The translations under genes were made by a program, and so were the position numbers. From Caballeronia ptereochthonis (GTDB taxonomy: Bacteria > Pseudomonadota > Gammaproteobacteria > Burkholderiales > Burkholderiaceae): a stretch of DNA of 64,000 nucleotides. Shown here one piece after another: positions 9,585 through 18,492 of the stretch. The first letter of the stretch is position 1. The number at the start of each line of letters is the position of its first letter. The stretch spans positions 1 to 64,000 of the forward strand of contig NZ_FCOB02000010.1 in assembly GCF_001545075.1 (NCBI RefSeq), read 5' to 3'. The notes beneath the pieces are model-generated. The model had not been told where the DNA came from. It was given only the letters and a program-made list of their open reading frames with translations, and did no database searches.

Positions 9585-10691
9585 CTAAGCGACTCGTACC
9601 CGTCGTCCAGTCCTGGCCGACTGCTCGATTGCATCGATTGTCATATGAAGTACAAGTGCGTCGTCGAAGTCGGGCGCCGTGTGGGTGCCGTTGCGCAGGT
9701 CGTTTGCCATCAACCTGTAGATACTCGCTATATTTCCGGCTGTGATAGCCTCATCGACGCCGAAACCATGCGTTCGCGGCACCTCGATTTCACGGTGGCC
9801 ATTCAGCCCTTTGCGGCCCAACTCGACGCGCACCGGGAAACTGTTGGTAACGCGTATCTCGTCAACTTCCGCGGTGATACGCAAGTCTCCCTTTGTTCCA
9901 TTGATCTCCCATAGCAAGCGAGCTTTGTGCTCAAATCCGCCGCGCAATTGCAGCGACAACGGGACTCCGGATTCAAGAATTGCATTGACCATTACATGGT
10001 CTGACGCTCTCATCTGAATGGTTTCCGCTGCCTTTCGGACCCTTACAGTACCTCGACTTCGCGGCAACGTGCCGCCGACTTCCTGTATGGGATCGAGCAC
10101 TCGTTGTATCGCAGCGATGGCATGCCCACCGATGACGGAGAGCAGCGTCGCACCTTCTTTGAAACCCATTGAATAGGCGTCGGTGTGCACGACTTCACCG
10201 CCCCATCCGAATCCGGCAACGAGATACGTAGACGACAATACGTCTCCAACAAAACCGTTTGCAACCAGACGTCGTACACAATCGAGTTCGGGTGACACGA
10301 TCGCTCGCGTTCCGACCACAGCGAGCACCCCCGTTTCATTTGCCAGCCGCGTAAGCTCTGATGCCTCAGTCAGCCCGGCTCCGAGCGGCCATTCGCAATA
10401 GATGTCCTTCCCGGCTTCAATTGCCGCGCCGACCACCTCGCGATGACGCGGCACATGCTCCGTAAACATCACGACGTCGATGTCGTCGGACGCCACGAGG
10501 TCCGCAACGCTGTCGAAAGCCCGCGGAATCCCGAAGGCAGAGGCGGCCCTCTGCGCACTTGCCGGCCCGGCGCTTGCCACGCCGGCGATATCAAAGTCGT
10601 CACCAAGAGCACGCAGTGCGTCAAGGTGAGCCGTAGCGCCCCCTCGACCGGCGACCTGGCCGACGATTCCCACACGGAAACGCCTCTTCAT
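9585..10691 (-). CDS. Gfo/Idh/MocA-type oxidoreductase, paralogue 1
   Basis: This 368-residue protein has the two-domain Gfo/Idh/MocA plan: an N-terminal Rossmann fold (RVGIVGQVAGRGG) and a C-terminal beta-sheet domain. Typical members oxidise sugars or inositols with NAD(P). Here the catalytic EKP motif reads E100-W101-P102 (CEWPLG), so the usual lysine is a tryptophan, and the Asp of the D-x-G-x-H motif is replaced (LLSVIGGHAI keeps only the His). Similar changes occur in Gal80-like members that bind rather than convert ligands. It is one of three paralogues in the window (others at 21856 and 42722). Its promoter region contains a TATCGTACGATA palindrome. Confidence 0.85.
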   Translation of the reverse strand: MKRRFRVGIVGQVAGRGGATAHLDALRALGDDFDIAGVASAGPASAQRAASAFGIPRAFDSVADLVASDDIDVVMFTEHVPRHREVVGAAIEAGKDIYCEWPLGAGLTEASELTRLANETGVLAVVGTRAIVSPELDCVRRLVANGFVGDVLSSTYLVAGFGWGGEVVHTDAYSMGFKEGATLLSVIGGHAIAAIQRVLDPIQEVGGTLPRSRGTVRVRKAAETIQMRASDHVMVNAILESGVPLSLQLRGGFEHKARLLWEINGTKGDLRITAEVDEIRVTNSFPVRVELGRKGLNGHREIEVPRTHGFGVDEAITAGNIASIYRLMANDLRNGTHTAPDFDDALVLHMTIDAIEQSARTGRRVRVA

Positions 10692-10990
10692 TGCTTTCTC
10701 GGAACCATTCAGAAGTGCGGTTGTTGATCGTAAGTCGACTCTCGACCGAAAATATCGCCGATATTATCCTCGTATCGTACGATATATATTCGTCCCTTTT
10801 AGGTTCGACTGATATACGATCATGTGATATCGAATCGACACCGTCAAGGCAAATGCAGAAATATTCTCTTGCGCGATTGCGGGTATTCACCGAAAGGGCA
10901 AACGAAACGGCTGAGTCTTCTCTGCTGATGCCAGCAGGAAAGACTCAGCCGCACCTCACGAACATCAAGCGCCGCGTGTCAACTCACGAT
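10692..10990. other. Promoter-bearing intergenic stretch
   Basis: The AT-rich region upstream of the Gfo/Idh/MocA gene holds the palindrome at 10773-10784 and a further GATATACGATCATGTGATAT run at about 10811-10830. No coding feature was recognised. Confidence 0.4.
10773..10784. promoter_or_regulatory. Perfect 12-bp palindrome, candidate operator
   Basis: TATCGTACGATA is its own reverse complement and lies about 80 bases upstream of the Gfo/Idh/MocA start at 10691. The half TATCGTAC also appears at 21225-21232 and, reversed, at 21315-21322 upstream of the ABC operon, which hints at shared control. Confidence 0.45.
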
Positions 10991-11281
10991 TCAAAAACCA
11001 TTCGCTGCACCCGACCGGGATGCTCCATCCGACGCCCCGCCGAACGCCGAACCTGCGCCTTGCGCGGTGGCATTTTGCGTCGCCACCCTCGCTTGCGCTG
11101 CCTGGATATTCTCAGGATAGTGCACCCAATCATGCGGGTCATAGCCCGCTTTCTCAAGCTGCGCCAATTCCTCACGCACTTGTGCGCGGCTCGTCGGCTG
11201 ATCAGCACTGGGCTGTGCGAACGACGCCGCAGGTCCTGCAGCCACGGCGGCCAAAAGAAACATTCTTGCGAACGACTTCAT
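10991..11281 (-). CDS. DUF4148 secreted protein
   Basis: A 96-residue exported protein with a clean signal peptide (MKSFARMFLLAAVAAGPAAS then FAQ) followed by the DUF4148 motif SRAQVREELAQLEKAGYDP and the usual HYPENIQAAQARV. The family is abundant in Burkholderiales and its function is unknown; proteins are periplasmic. It is monocistronic. Confidence 0.88.
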   Translation of the reverse strand: MKSFARMFLLAAVAAGPAASFAQPSADQPTSRAQVREELAQLEKAGYDPHDWVHYPENIQAAQARVATQNATAQGAGSAFGGASDGASRSGAANGF

Positions 11282-11603
11282 CGGGATCTACCTCAATCGA
11301 TTGTTGTGAGTGGCGCTACGAAATCCATCCGGCCACGTGTGAACCGAAGTCTAAATCGTAATTTTGATTCGGGTAACTACTAATTTCGCCAACTAATCGT
11401 TTCCTCACAGTCAACAATAGAGAGCCTGGTTGGTCGCGCCCCGTGATCCGCCGCATGTAGCTTCGAGGACGACCCCTTCTGACCCACCGTCCTTGCTTTT
11501 CGATGAATGATCCGTCGTCAAGTCATGCACCTTGAGGCGGCATATGACCGACACGCCGAGCACAACTCGTCTTCGCAGGTTTTCGCGAAGATCACTTGAC
11601 ACT

Positions 11604-11625
11604 ATTCATCCTATATCACATGATT
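11604..11625 (+). promoter_or_regulatory. 22-bp catabolic element, site F
   Basis: Core ATTCATCCTATATCACATGA; 18 of 22 positions match site D at 40697. It lies about 105 bases upstream of the flavoprotein gene at 11732. Confidence 0.55.
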
Positions 11626-11731
11626 TGACATAGATTATTTTGCGCGATCGACAAGCGCACCGCTTTTGACGAATTCGCATCGGGCCAACTCACCGAGCTC
11701 TGAGCAAAAGCGCTGACACAGGACAAATGCC

Positions 11732-13483
11732 ATGGACAAGGTTGCGACACAGGATTGGGACCGCGAAGTCGACGTCATCATCATGGGAACGGGTGCGGCC
11801 GGGATGACGGCCGCTATCGTGTCGAAGAATGAAGGACTCGTGCCGCTCGTCCTCGAGAAAACGGATAAGGTAGGCGGCACCACCGCATGGTCGGTGGGCA
11901 TGATGTGGTTCGTCGACAGCACGCCGATGCGCTCCGCCGGCTTCAAGGATTCGTTCGACAAGGCGAGGCAATACTTTGCCGCGACGATCGGAGACACAGT
12001 CGACCGCTCATTGCAGGAAGCCTACATTTCACAGGGCCGTGTCGCGCTCGACTATATGCTGCGCAACTCGGAACTCGAAGTCGTAGCCGTCGAGTACCCG
12101 GACTACAGCCCGGAACTGGCGGGAGGCATGTTTGGACGCGCACATGCCCCCATCGAATTCGATGCCCGAAAGCTGGGCCCGAACTTCAATAACCTGCGCG
12201 CCCCGCTCCCTGCCTTTGCACCATTCGGCGGGATGATGCTCGACCTCGTCGACCTTCTGCACTTTCTTTCCTTTACGCGCTCGGCGCGTTCGTTCATTCA
12301 CGTATTGAAGCGCTTCTCGCGTTATGCCGTGGACCGGATGAGCCATCATCGAGGCACGCGGCTCGTCGGTGGAAACGCACTTGCGGGTCGCCTGTACAAG
12401 ACGATGCTCGATCGCAACATCGACATATGGCTGCGGGCGTCCGCGACCAGCCTGATTACGAACGATGACAAAGTCATCGGCGCGGAGGTCGCCCGGGACG
12501 GCCGGACAATCCGCGTTCGCGCCCGGCGTGGCGTCGTCATTGCGACAGGCGGCTATCCGGGCAATCAGGCCATGCGCCGGGAGCACTCTCGCCAACCCAC
12601 GGTGGAACTCGGACTGGGACTTCCGAGCAACATCGGCGAAGGTCTTCGACTGGGTGAATCAGTGGGCGGCCGACTCGACCATAACGCTCGGGACACCAGT
12701 TTCTACGTTCCGATGTCCCTCTATCCGGACAAGGCGGGCAACATGCAGTTGTGGGGGCACTTCATGCTCGATCGCCCCAAGCCTGGGTTCATCGCTGTCG
12801 GCAAGGACGGCAACCGTTTCACCAACGAGGCCGCTTCCTATCACTCGTTCACGCTCGGCATGTTTGAGGCAGGCGCAATTCCCGCGTACCTGATGGCCGA
12901 TGCCGCGACAGTGAAGAAGTATGGGATCGGCATGATCCTGCCCGGCAGTCTGTCTTTGCGGCGCCATGAGAAGTCAGGCTACCTGTTTCGCGGTCGCACG
13001 CTCGCTGAACTGGCCGGCAAGATCGGCGTCGATGCGAAAGGACTGGAACGAAGCGTCGAGCGCAACAACCGCTTCTCGAAGACCGGCATCGACGAGGACT
13101 TCGGCAAGGGATCGTCCGCATACAACGTGTACAAGGGCGATCCGACGCACGCGCCGAATCCTTGTCTCGGCCCCATCGGGAAAGGCCCTTTTTATGCCGT
13201 CAAGCTGATGCCGGGGGACTTCGGTACGAGCCGCGGCCTCGTGACGGGATCTCACGGGGAAGTGCTCGACGATGACGGCCATCAGATTCAAGGTCTGTAC
13301 GCCTGCGGCAACGACATGAACTCGCCGGTAGGCGGACATTACATCGGCGCGGGCATCACGCTCGGCCCGGCGTTGACGTTCGGCTATCTTGCCGCGATGG
13401 CGCTCGCAAGGAGCGATCGTTCAAAGGAGGACGTTAATCCCGAGATTGGTTCGACAGCCGACCAAAACGTGAAACTTGCCTGA
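11732..13483 (+). CDS. FAD-dependent oxidoreductase, 3-ketosteroid dehydrogenase-like
   Basis: A 583-residue flavoprotein of the FAD_binding_2 family, which covers 3-ketosteroid delta-1-dehydrogenases, fumarate reductase subunits and tricarballylate-type dehydrogenases. The dinucleotide motif GTGAAGMTAA is at residues 19-28, followed by LEKTDKVGGTTAWSVG, and the C-terminus has the conserved CGNDMNSPVGGHYIGAGITL block that closes the FAD site. There is no signal peptide. It is followed after 23 bases by an aromatic-acid permease gene, so the pair probably imports and oxidises one compound. A repeated 22-bp element lies upstream. Steroid itself is not implied; the family fold is known for many cyclic ketones. 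Confidence 0.85.
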   Translation: MDKVATQDWDREVDVIIMGTGAAGMTAAIVSKNEGLVPLVLEKTDKVGGTTAWSVGMMWFVDSTPMRSAGFKDSFDKARQYFAATIGDTVDRSLQEAYISQGRVALDYMLRNSELEVVAVEYPDYSPELAGGMFGRAHAPIEFDARKLGPNFNNLRAPLPAFAPFGGMMLDLVDLLHFLSFTRSARSFIHVLKRFSRYAVDRMSHHRGTRLVGGNALAGRLYKTMLDRNIDIWLRASATSLITNDDKVIGAEVARDGRTIRVRARRGVVIATGGYPGNQAMRREHSRQPTVELGLGLPSNIGEGLRLGESVGGRLDHNARDTSFYVPMSLYPDKAGNMQLWGHFMLDRPKPGFIAVGKDGNRFTNEAASYHSFTLGMFEAGAIPAYLMADAATVKKYGIGMILPGSLSLRRHEKSGYLFRGRTLAELAGKIGVDAKGLERSVERNNRFSKTGIDEDFGKGSSAYNVYKGDPTHAPNPCLGPIGKGPFYAVKLMPGDFGTSRGLVTGSHGEVLDDDGHQIQGLYACGNDMNSPVGGHYIGAGITLGPALTFGYLAAMALARSDRSKEDVNPEIGSTADQNVKLA

Positions 13484-13506
13484 TCCGGGCTTCGCTGGAG
13501 ACATCC

Positions 13507-14886
13507 ATGAAAGCTGAATCGATCGTCGACGTCGAGACGTTCATCAACGCGAACCCCTTCGGCAAGTTCCAGAAGCGCGTCTTGCTGATGTGCTTCGTCA
13601 TCGTACTTCTGGATGGTTTCGATACGGCAGCGATCGGTTACATCGCCCCGGCATTGCTCGGCGAGTGGCACCTCGCGAAGCCCGCCTTGGCGCCAGTTCT
13701 GAGCGCCGCTCTGCTCGGGCTGGCGTTCGGTGCCCTTCTGTCCGGCCCGATGTCCGACCGCATCGGACGACGCGTGCCGATCGTTGCGGCTGTGCTCCTG
13801 TTCGGCCTTACGTGCTTCGCATCCGCTTTCGCGACGAGTGTGGGTCAATTGACGGTGCTGCGGTTCGTCACAGGCGTCGGGCTCGGCGCCGCGATGGCTA
13901 ACGCGGTCACGATGGCGGACGATTTCAGCCCGACCCAACGTCGCTCCACGATAACTAGCTTGATGTGCTGCGGCTTCCCGCTCGGCGCAGCCGTGGGTGG
14001 ACTGCTGGCAGCATGGTTGATTCCCCACGCAGGCTGGCGCAGCGTCCTGGCAGTGGGCGGGGTTATTCCGATCCTTCACGGCGTGCTGCTGATGATTGCA
14101 ATGCCGGAATCGGTGCGGTTCATGGTCGCGAACGGCAAACCCGCTCCCCGCATCCGTGCCGTTCTCGCGCAAATCGGCTCCGGAGCGGCCCATGCAGAGA
14201 GGTTCACACTGACCGAGAGCGCACCGTCAACCCGATTCAAAGGGTTGAGCCTCGTCATGTCGCGACTGTACGTCCTCGGTTCGCTGATGCTTTGGACAGC
14301 TGCCTTCATGGGCCTCGTGGTCTGCTACGCCGCAATCAACTGGATGCCGATCCTGCTGCGCGATGCGGGTCTGAGCGCGACAAGCGCGACGTTATTATCG
14401 GTGCTTTTCCCGCTGGGCGGTGTCGGCGCAGTCGTGTGCGGCGCATTGATGGATCGGTTCAATCCGAATCTCGTGATCGCCGGCTGCTATGGGCTCGCGG
14501 CAATCAGTCTCTTGTACATCGGACAGACAGTCGGAAACCTCGCGCTACTGGTCCCCGCCGTACTGTTGGCAGGCGTGTTGCTGAATACCGCACAGGTATC
14601 GATGAATGCACTTGCGGCAGCCTTCTACCCGACCGAAGGTCGTGGCACCGGCGTTGCCTGCATGCTGGGCATCGGCCGCTTCGGCGGAATCGCAGGCTCG
14701 TTGCTTGTCGCCGAACTCATCAGCCGCCATTTCAGTTTCGCGGGAGTGTTCATCACGGTTGCGGTCGCTGCAGCACTGGCGTGCATTGCCGTGCTGATCA
14801 AGCACATCGCTGGGCCGCAAATTTCTTCGGCGTCGCATGATGTCGCGAGGACCATCGATCATCGAACGCAAAGCTCGCAAGTCTAG
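13507..14886 (+). CDS. MFS permease, AAHS family (aromatic acid:H+ symport)
   Basis: This 459-residue protein has twelve predicted membrane helices and the MFS loop motif GPMSDRIGRRVPI between helices 2 and 3. The N-terminal FQKRVLLMCFVIVLLDGFDT carries the DGxD signature of the AAHS group (PcaK, BenK, MhpT). Such transporters bring in protonated aromatic or related acids. GGAGA lies before the ATG. Translation is likely linked to the upstream flavoprotein. A strong terminator at 14951 follows. Confidence 0.9.
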   Translation: MKAESIVDVETFINANPFGKFQKRVLLMCFVIVLLDGFDTAAIGYIAPALLGEWHLAKPALAPVLSAALLGLAFGALLSGPMSDRIGRRVPIVAAVLLFGLTCFASAFATSVGQLTVLRFVTGVGLGAAMANAVTMADDFSPTQRRSTITSLMCCGFPLGAAVGGLLAAWLIPHAGWRSVLAVGGVIPILHGVLLMIAMPESVRFMVANGKPAPRIRAVLAQIGSGAAHAERFTLTESAPSTRFKGLSLVMSRLYVLGSLMLWTAAFMGLVVCYAAINWMPILLRDAGLSATSATLLSVLFPLGGVGAVVCGALMDRFNPNLVIAGCYGLAAISLLYIGQTVGNLALLVPAVLLAGVLLNTAQVSMNALAAAFYPTEGRGTGVACMLGIGRFGGIAGSLLVAELISRHFSFAGVFITVAVAAALACIAVLIKHIAGPQISSASHDVARTIDHRTQSSQV

Positions 14887-14950
14887 TCCCTCTGACCCGA
14901 TCGCGCAGACCAAAGGTCGTCTCCGCCATGCTCGTCTGAGCATGGACTCT

Positions 14951-14976
14951 GCCCGCCTCTGTGCGGGCTTTTTTTT
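14951..14976 (+). terminator. Rho-independent terminator
   Basis: GCCCGC at 14951-14956 pairs with GCGGGC at 14963-14968 around CTCTGT and is followed directly by eight T residues. It ends the flavoprotein/AAHS operon. Confidence 0.85.
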
Positions 14977-15059
14977 ATTGCTTTCATCATGTGCAACCGT
15001 TTTATTGCTTGGCGGCCTCAAAAGCGAAGTGCAACACCTATCTCGTATAAGGTGTCGCA

Positions 15060-15383
15060 ATGCCCGACCAAACTTCGTACCGACAGCTTCAGGGCAAAGA
15101 AATGTCGCGGCATCAAGAACTCACTGCAGCCACTGGCGTGCGCGTCTACTTCTGCGACCCACGCAGCCCCTGGCAGCGCGGGACCTGCGAAAACACCGAC
15201 GGATCGCTTCGTCAATATTTGCCTAAAGGCACCGACCTTTCCGTCTACAGTCAGGACGAACTCGACGCCATCGCCGACAGCCTGAACAGCTGGCCTCGTG
15301 CGACTCACGCGTTCCATTCTCCATTCGAGGCCTTCGCCGCTACGCTCGCCTCAGCGAGCCCGCCTCACGGTTCTAAACACTAG
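15060..15383 (+). pseudogene. IS30-family transposase C-terminal fragment
   Basis: About 90 residues match the C-terminal end of IS30 transposases: VYFCDPRSPWQRGTCENTDG (with the last catalytic Glu of the DDE triad), LLR-type SLRQYLPKGTDLSVYSQDEL and the LNSWPRATHAFHSPFEAFA tail. The N-terminal HTH and first two acidic residues are missing. Confidence 0.85.
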
Positions 15384-15452
15384 ACTCCGCGTTCCACTTC
15401 AGCTTGAAACCGCCCGCCCTCTTGATCCCGAAGACGGGAAGCTTACGAATCG

Positions 15453-15960
15453 ATGCATGCGAACTCTCGTTTCGGCAAAGGCATGCGGTGGGGAGTCGAG
15501 GGACGAGGTGTGTTCGATGCGATCATGGAACGCGTTTTGCCCTACAACGGCGTGACGTTTGAATCCGGCTCGGTTGGAGGCATTCCAGGGCTCTGGGTCA
15601 ACCCTGAAAATTGCCCACCTGACGAAGCGATACTGCATCTGCACCGCGGTTGGTTCAATTTTGGATCTGCCTTTGCATTCCGTCACCTTGTCGCCCAAAT
15701 TGCCGCGAGGAGCGGAGTAAAGGCCTTCGTCCCAGACTATCGGTTGGCGCCCGAACATCCGTTTTCCGCTGCGCCGGATGATGTGCTGGCATGCTATCTC
15801 GTGCGGAAGCCGATCCGCTCTTCATGCGCGGGTGCACGTCTGGTTGGGCATGGCACACGGATTCCTTGGCAGCGTCGGAACGTTGAAGGCTTCTACACAG
15901 GCTCTCGATGCCATCCGCACGTTCCTCACTGAGAGACTGCAGTCGCATAGTGGTTATTGA
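15453..15960 (+). pseudogene. Alpha/beta hydrolase (esterase) with internal deletion
   Basis: The first 110 codons form the start of a hormone-sensitive-lipase type esterase: LHRGWFNFGSAFAFRHL (oxyanion HGGW region with one Gly changed to Arg) and VPDYRLAPEHPFSAAPDD. The sequence then jumps, in another frame, to the C-terminus VHVWLGMAHGFLGSVGTL and IRTFLTERL, which carries the catalytic His. The GDSAGG nucleophile and the acidic residue region are deleted, so no active enzyme can be made. Confidence 0.8.
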
Positions 15961-16090
15961 AACGGCACCTGTGTCGGTTGATTGACCGGAGACGCCGGCA
16001 TGTGACAGACCATGGCGACGTTCGGGATCGTGATCTCGCGAACGGAGCATCGATCGATCTTCGATCGCGAGAAACCGTCAACAATTTCGC

Positions 16091-17161
16091 TCAGAAGAAG
16101 TGCATGATCCCAAAGTAGCCACCTTGTTGATTGTGTCCAGGAAGCGGCTGTGAATCGGCCGTCTCGACCGGGAACGCCGAAGATTTTCCGTTGAACATGG
16201 CGCCGACCGTCATATACAGAAACGTTCGCTTCGACAGATAATAAGTTGTACCAAGCGCCGCAAGGTTGCCCGTGCCACCGCCATGGTTGACATTTCCGTG
16301 ATACCAACCGGCCTGCAGCGCAAGAGCGGGAGTCGCCTGATAAAACGCACCGATCCACTCCTGCTGACTGCGCGTCGCCGCGAATGGATTGAAGGTATCG
16401 GCCACGGTGTCCTTGCCTGACGAGACGAGTTGCTGGTAGCCGGCGTAGAATTTCACCGGACCCAGCGTGTATGTGGCGCCTGCCATATATTCACGCGACG
16501 CGGTATAAAGACCAGAAAACTTGCCATTGGCGTCGCGAAGTTCTTCATACACGCCGTAAGCCGCGAAAGCCGCCGACGTGTATTGTGCACTTACACTGAA
16601 TTGCCGCCCTCCACGAAAATTTCCCGCTTCGTTACCGAAACCGTCCTGCACCCGGAAAGAGAAGCCAGCCCAAGTGGGCGAGTTGTAAGTGATAACATTC
16701 GATCGCGGACCCCACGCTCGCCCGTAAGCAAAGTTTGCAATCCCTGTTCCCACCTGTTCGCCAAGTGGGTCAATGTACCAGCCGGTTTCGTCCGTGAGAC
16801 TCATGGCCCGCCCGAACCAGATGCTTCCGTATTGGTCGTGAGACAACCCGACGTAGGCGTCTCGGGTGAAGATCGTGTCGGGCGGGATCTGACCTGTGCC
16901 TGAAGTGAAGAGGCTTTCGAGTTTGAAGACCGCGTGAAAGCCTCCTCCAAGGTCTTCATCGCCTTTCAGTCCGAACCAGCTATATCCATATTGATTGCTA
17001 CCGAACCTGTAGTTATTCTTCGATTGGCCGTCTGGCGTCGCAACGTTGGTGACGAAATCAAGGCCCGCGGCAACGCGCCCGTACAAGGTCACAGAACTCT
17101 GTGCATTTGCGTTGCAGATCCCGACCGCCGCCAAAGCGGCGGTTATTGCTATTCTCTTCAT
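16091..17161 (-). CDS. Outer-membrane porin (Burkholderia type)
   Basis: A 356-residue general porin: signal peptide MKRIAITAALAAVGICNANA, then QSSVTLYGRVAAGLDFVTNV, the GSEDLGGG-like GLKGDEDLGGGFHAVFKLES block, SQYGSIWFGR-type turns, alternating beta strands and a terminal Phe (GIMHFF) needed for outer-membrane assembly. I start at the ATG at 17161, with GAGG 8 bases upstream, rather than at an in-frame TTG two codons earlier. It lies downstream of the ABC permease genes in the same direction and could serve their substrate. Confidence 0.92.
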   Translation of the reverse strand: MKRIAITAALAAVGICNANAQSSVTLYGRVAAGLDFVTNVATPDGQSKNNYRFGSNQYGYSWFGLKGDEDLGGGFHAVFKLESLFTSGTGQIPPDTIFTRDAYVGLSHDQYGSIWFGRAMSLTDETGWYIDPLGEQVGTGIANFAYGRAWGPRSNVITYNSPTWAGFSFRVQDGFGNEAGNFRGGRQFSVSAQYTSAAFAAYGVYEELRDANGKFSGLYTASREYMAGATYTLGPVKFYAGYQQLVSSGKDTVADTFNPFAATRSQQEWIGAFYQATPALALQAGWYHGNVNHGGGTGNLAALGTTYYLSKRTFLYMTVGAMFNGKSSAFPVETADSQPLPGHNQQGGYFGIMHFF

Positions 17162-17294
17162 TTCCAATCCTCAACGAAATAAGATCTCCATGACTAACGC
17201 GGAGGCTTCTCTCGGGGCCGCACCGGACGAACTTCGTGGTCTTCCCACTGATTCGCACAGAAAGATCTGTATGGCCGCTCAATCGCCTGGATCC

Positions 17295-17316
17295 GCCTCC
17301 GACGTAAGTCGGAGGC
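17295..17316. repeat. Perfect 9-bp stem-loop
   Basis: GCCTCCGAC at 17295-17303 pairs exactly with GTCGGAGGC at 17308-17316 around a GTAA loop. It lies in the gap between the ABC permease (ends 17458) and porin start (17161), both on the minus strand. There is no T-run, so it may stabilise the upstream mRNA end or attenuate porin transcription. Confidence 0.6.
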
Positions 17317-17457
17317 AAACAAAGCAAATCATTGCACTGCTAACGAAGATTCAGTCCGAATAACAGATTATTTCTGGATGCAGCAGGTGCATCGTTGACG
17401 CGCATTTCTATATGCCGGCTCGCCCAACGCTCAACGAACCTTCGAGCGGGCACAAAA

Positions 17458-18492
17458 CTACCCCTTCCTGGACCTTCGAAGTGTGCGCAGGAATCCCGGA
17501 AAGTAGCGTACCGTCGTGGCCAGCAGAATGGCGCATGCCTGGACGAGGAGCTGAACAGCGGGGCCGGCCCCGAGCGCCAGCACGAGCTGACCAAGTTGAG
17601 CCATGAATAACGCAGCCGCGGCGCTCGCGACGACGCTCCCTCTGCCGCCCGTGAACGGCGTACCTCCGACCACCACCGCCGCGATCGCAGGCAGCAGATA
17701 GTCGTTACCCGAAGTCTGCGATGCGCTGCCGATGAATCCGGCGAGCAGCATGCCCGCCGCGGAAAAGCAAACGGCAGAGGCGACGTACGCTCCAATCCTG
17801 TACTTCAAAACATTGACGCCTGCGGCTTCGGCGGCGCGCTGGTTCACCCCCACCGCAACGAACCTGCGTCCTACCGTGGTCTTGCGTGTAATGATCCATG
17901 CGACCGTCACGAACACGAGGGCAAACCAGACGTTGGCAGGCAGTCCAAAGAACTGAGCATGCGAAATGGTCTGCATGACGGTCGGAACGTTAATCGGAAC
18001 CGTGCCGGTCAACGAGCGTGCGCAGCCGATCAGCAGCGCGTTGACGGCAAGCGTCGCTACTAATGGCGTAATCGCGACCCTCGAAACCAGCGCACCGTTT
18101 ACGATTCCGATAAACCCGCCGACGCAGACAGTAAGAATGACGGCGAGCACGATGGAATCGAACGCGAATCCTGTTTTCGCCATGACAATGCCCGCGAGCG
18201 AAACAGTGCCGATTGCGGACATGTCGAGCCCGCGCTGCTGAATGACCAGCGTTTGCCCCGTCGAGACAATCGCAAGAATTCCGGCGAACGGAAGCATGGC
18301 AAGAATCGAGCCCTGCGTCATCGTGCCCGGAGCAAGGATGGAGCTGCACGCGAAGAGCAGGATCAGCCCGACCCAAATCCACGAGAATTCGTCGAACGCT
18401 GGCGGCCGCGCGGGTTTTGATTTTGTTTCCGACTTCGAGGGCTCAAGGAATTCCGACATAACTTCCGCCTGGTTGTGCATTGAATTTCTCAT
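17458..18492 (-). CDS. Sugar-type ABC transporter permease (RbsC family)
   Basis: A 344-residue integral membrane protein of the RbsC/BPD_transp_2 family, with about nine hydrophobic segments and the typical ending GNDYLLPAIAAVVVGGTPFT followed by GGRGSVVASAAAALFM. The ATG at 18492 overlaps the TGA of the preceding gene (ATGA), suggesting coupled translation; another ATG at 18459 has a better ribosome binding site and could also be used. It would form the membrane pore with the permease domain of its fused neighbour. No binding-protein gene is next to it. Confidence 0.88.
   Translation of the reverse strand: MRNSMHNQAEVMSEFLEPSKSETKSKPARPPAFDEFSWIWVGLILLFACSSILAPGTMTQGSILAMLPFAGILAIVSTGQTLVIQQRGLDMSAIGTVSLAGIVMAKTGFAFDSIVLAVILTVCVGGFIGIVNGALVSRVAITPLVATLAVNALLIGCARSLTGTVPINVPTVMQTISHAQFFGLPANVWFALVFVTVAWIITRKTTVGRRFVAVGVNQRAAEAAGVNVLKYRIGAYVASAVCFSAAGMLLAGFIGSASQTSGNDYLLPAIAAVVVGGTPFTGGRGSVVASAAAALFMAQLGQLVLALGAGPAVQLLVQACAILLATTVRYFPGFLRTLRRSRKG

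Noticed and set aside
9293-9634. Long minus frame before the first Gfo/Idh/MocA gene
   Set aside because: No family resemblance, no ribosome binding site, and it overlaps the end of a real gene.
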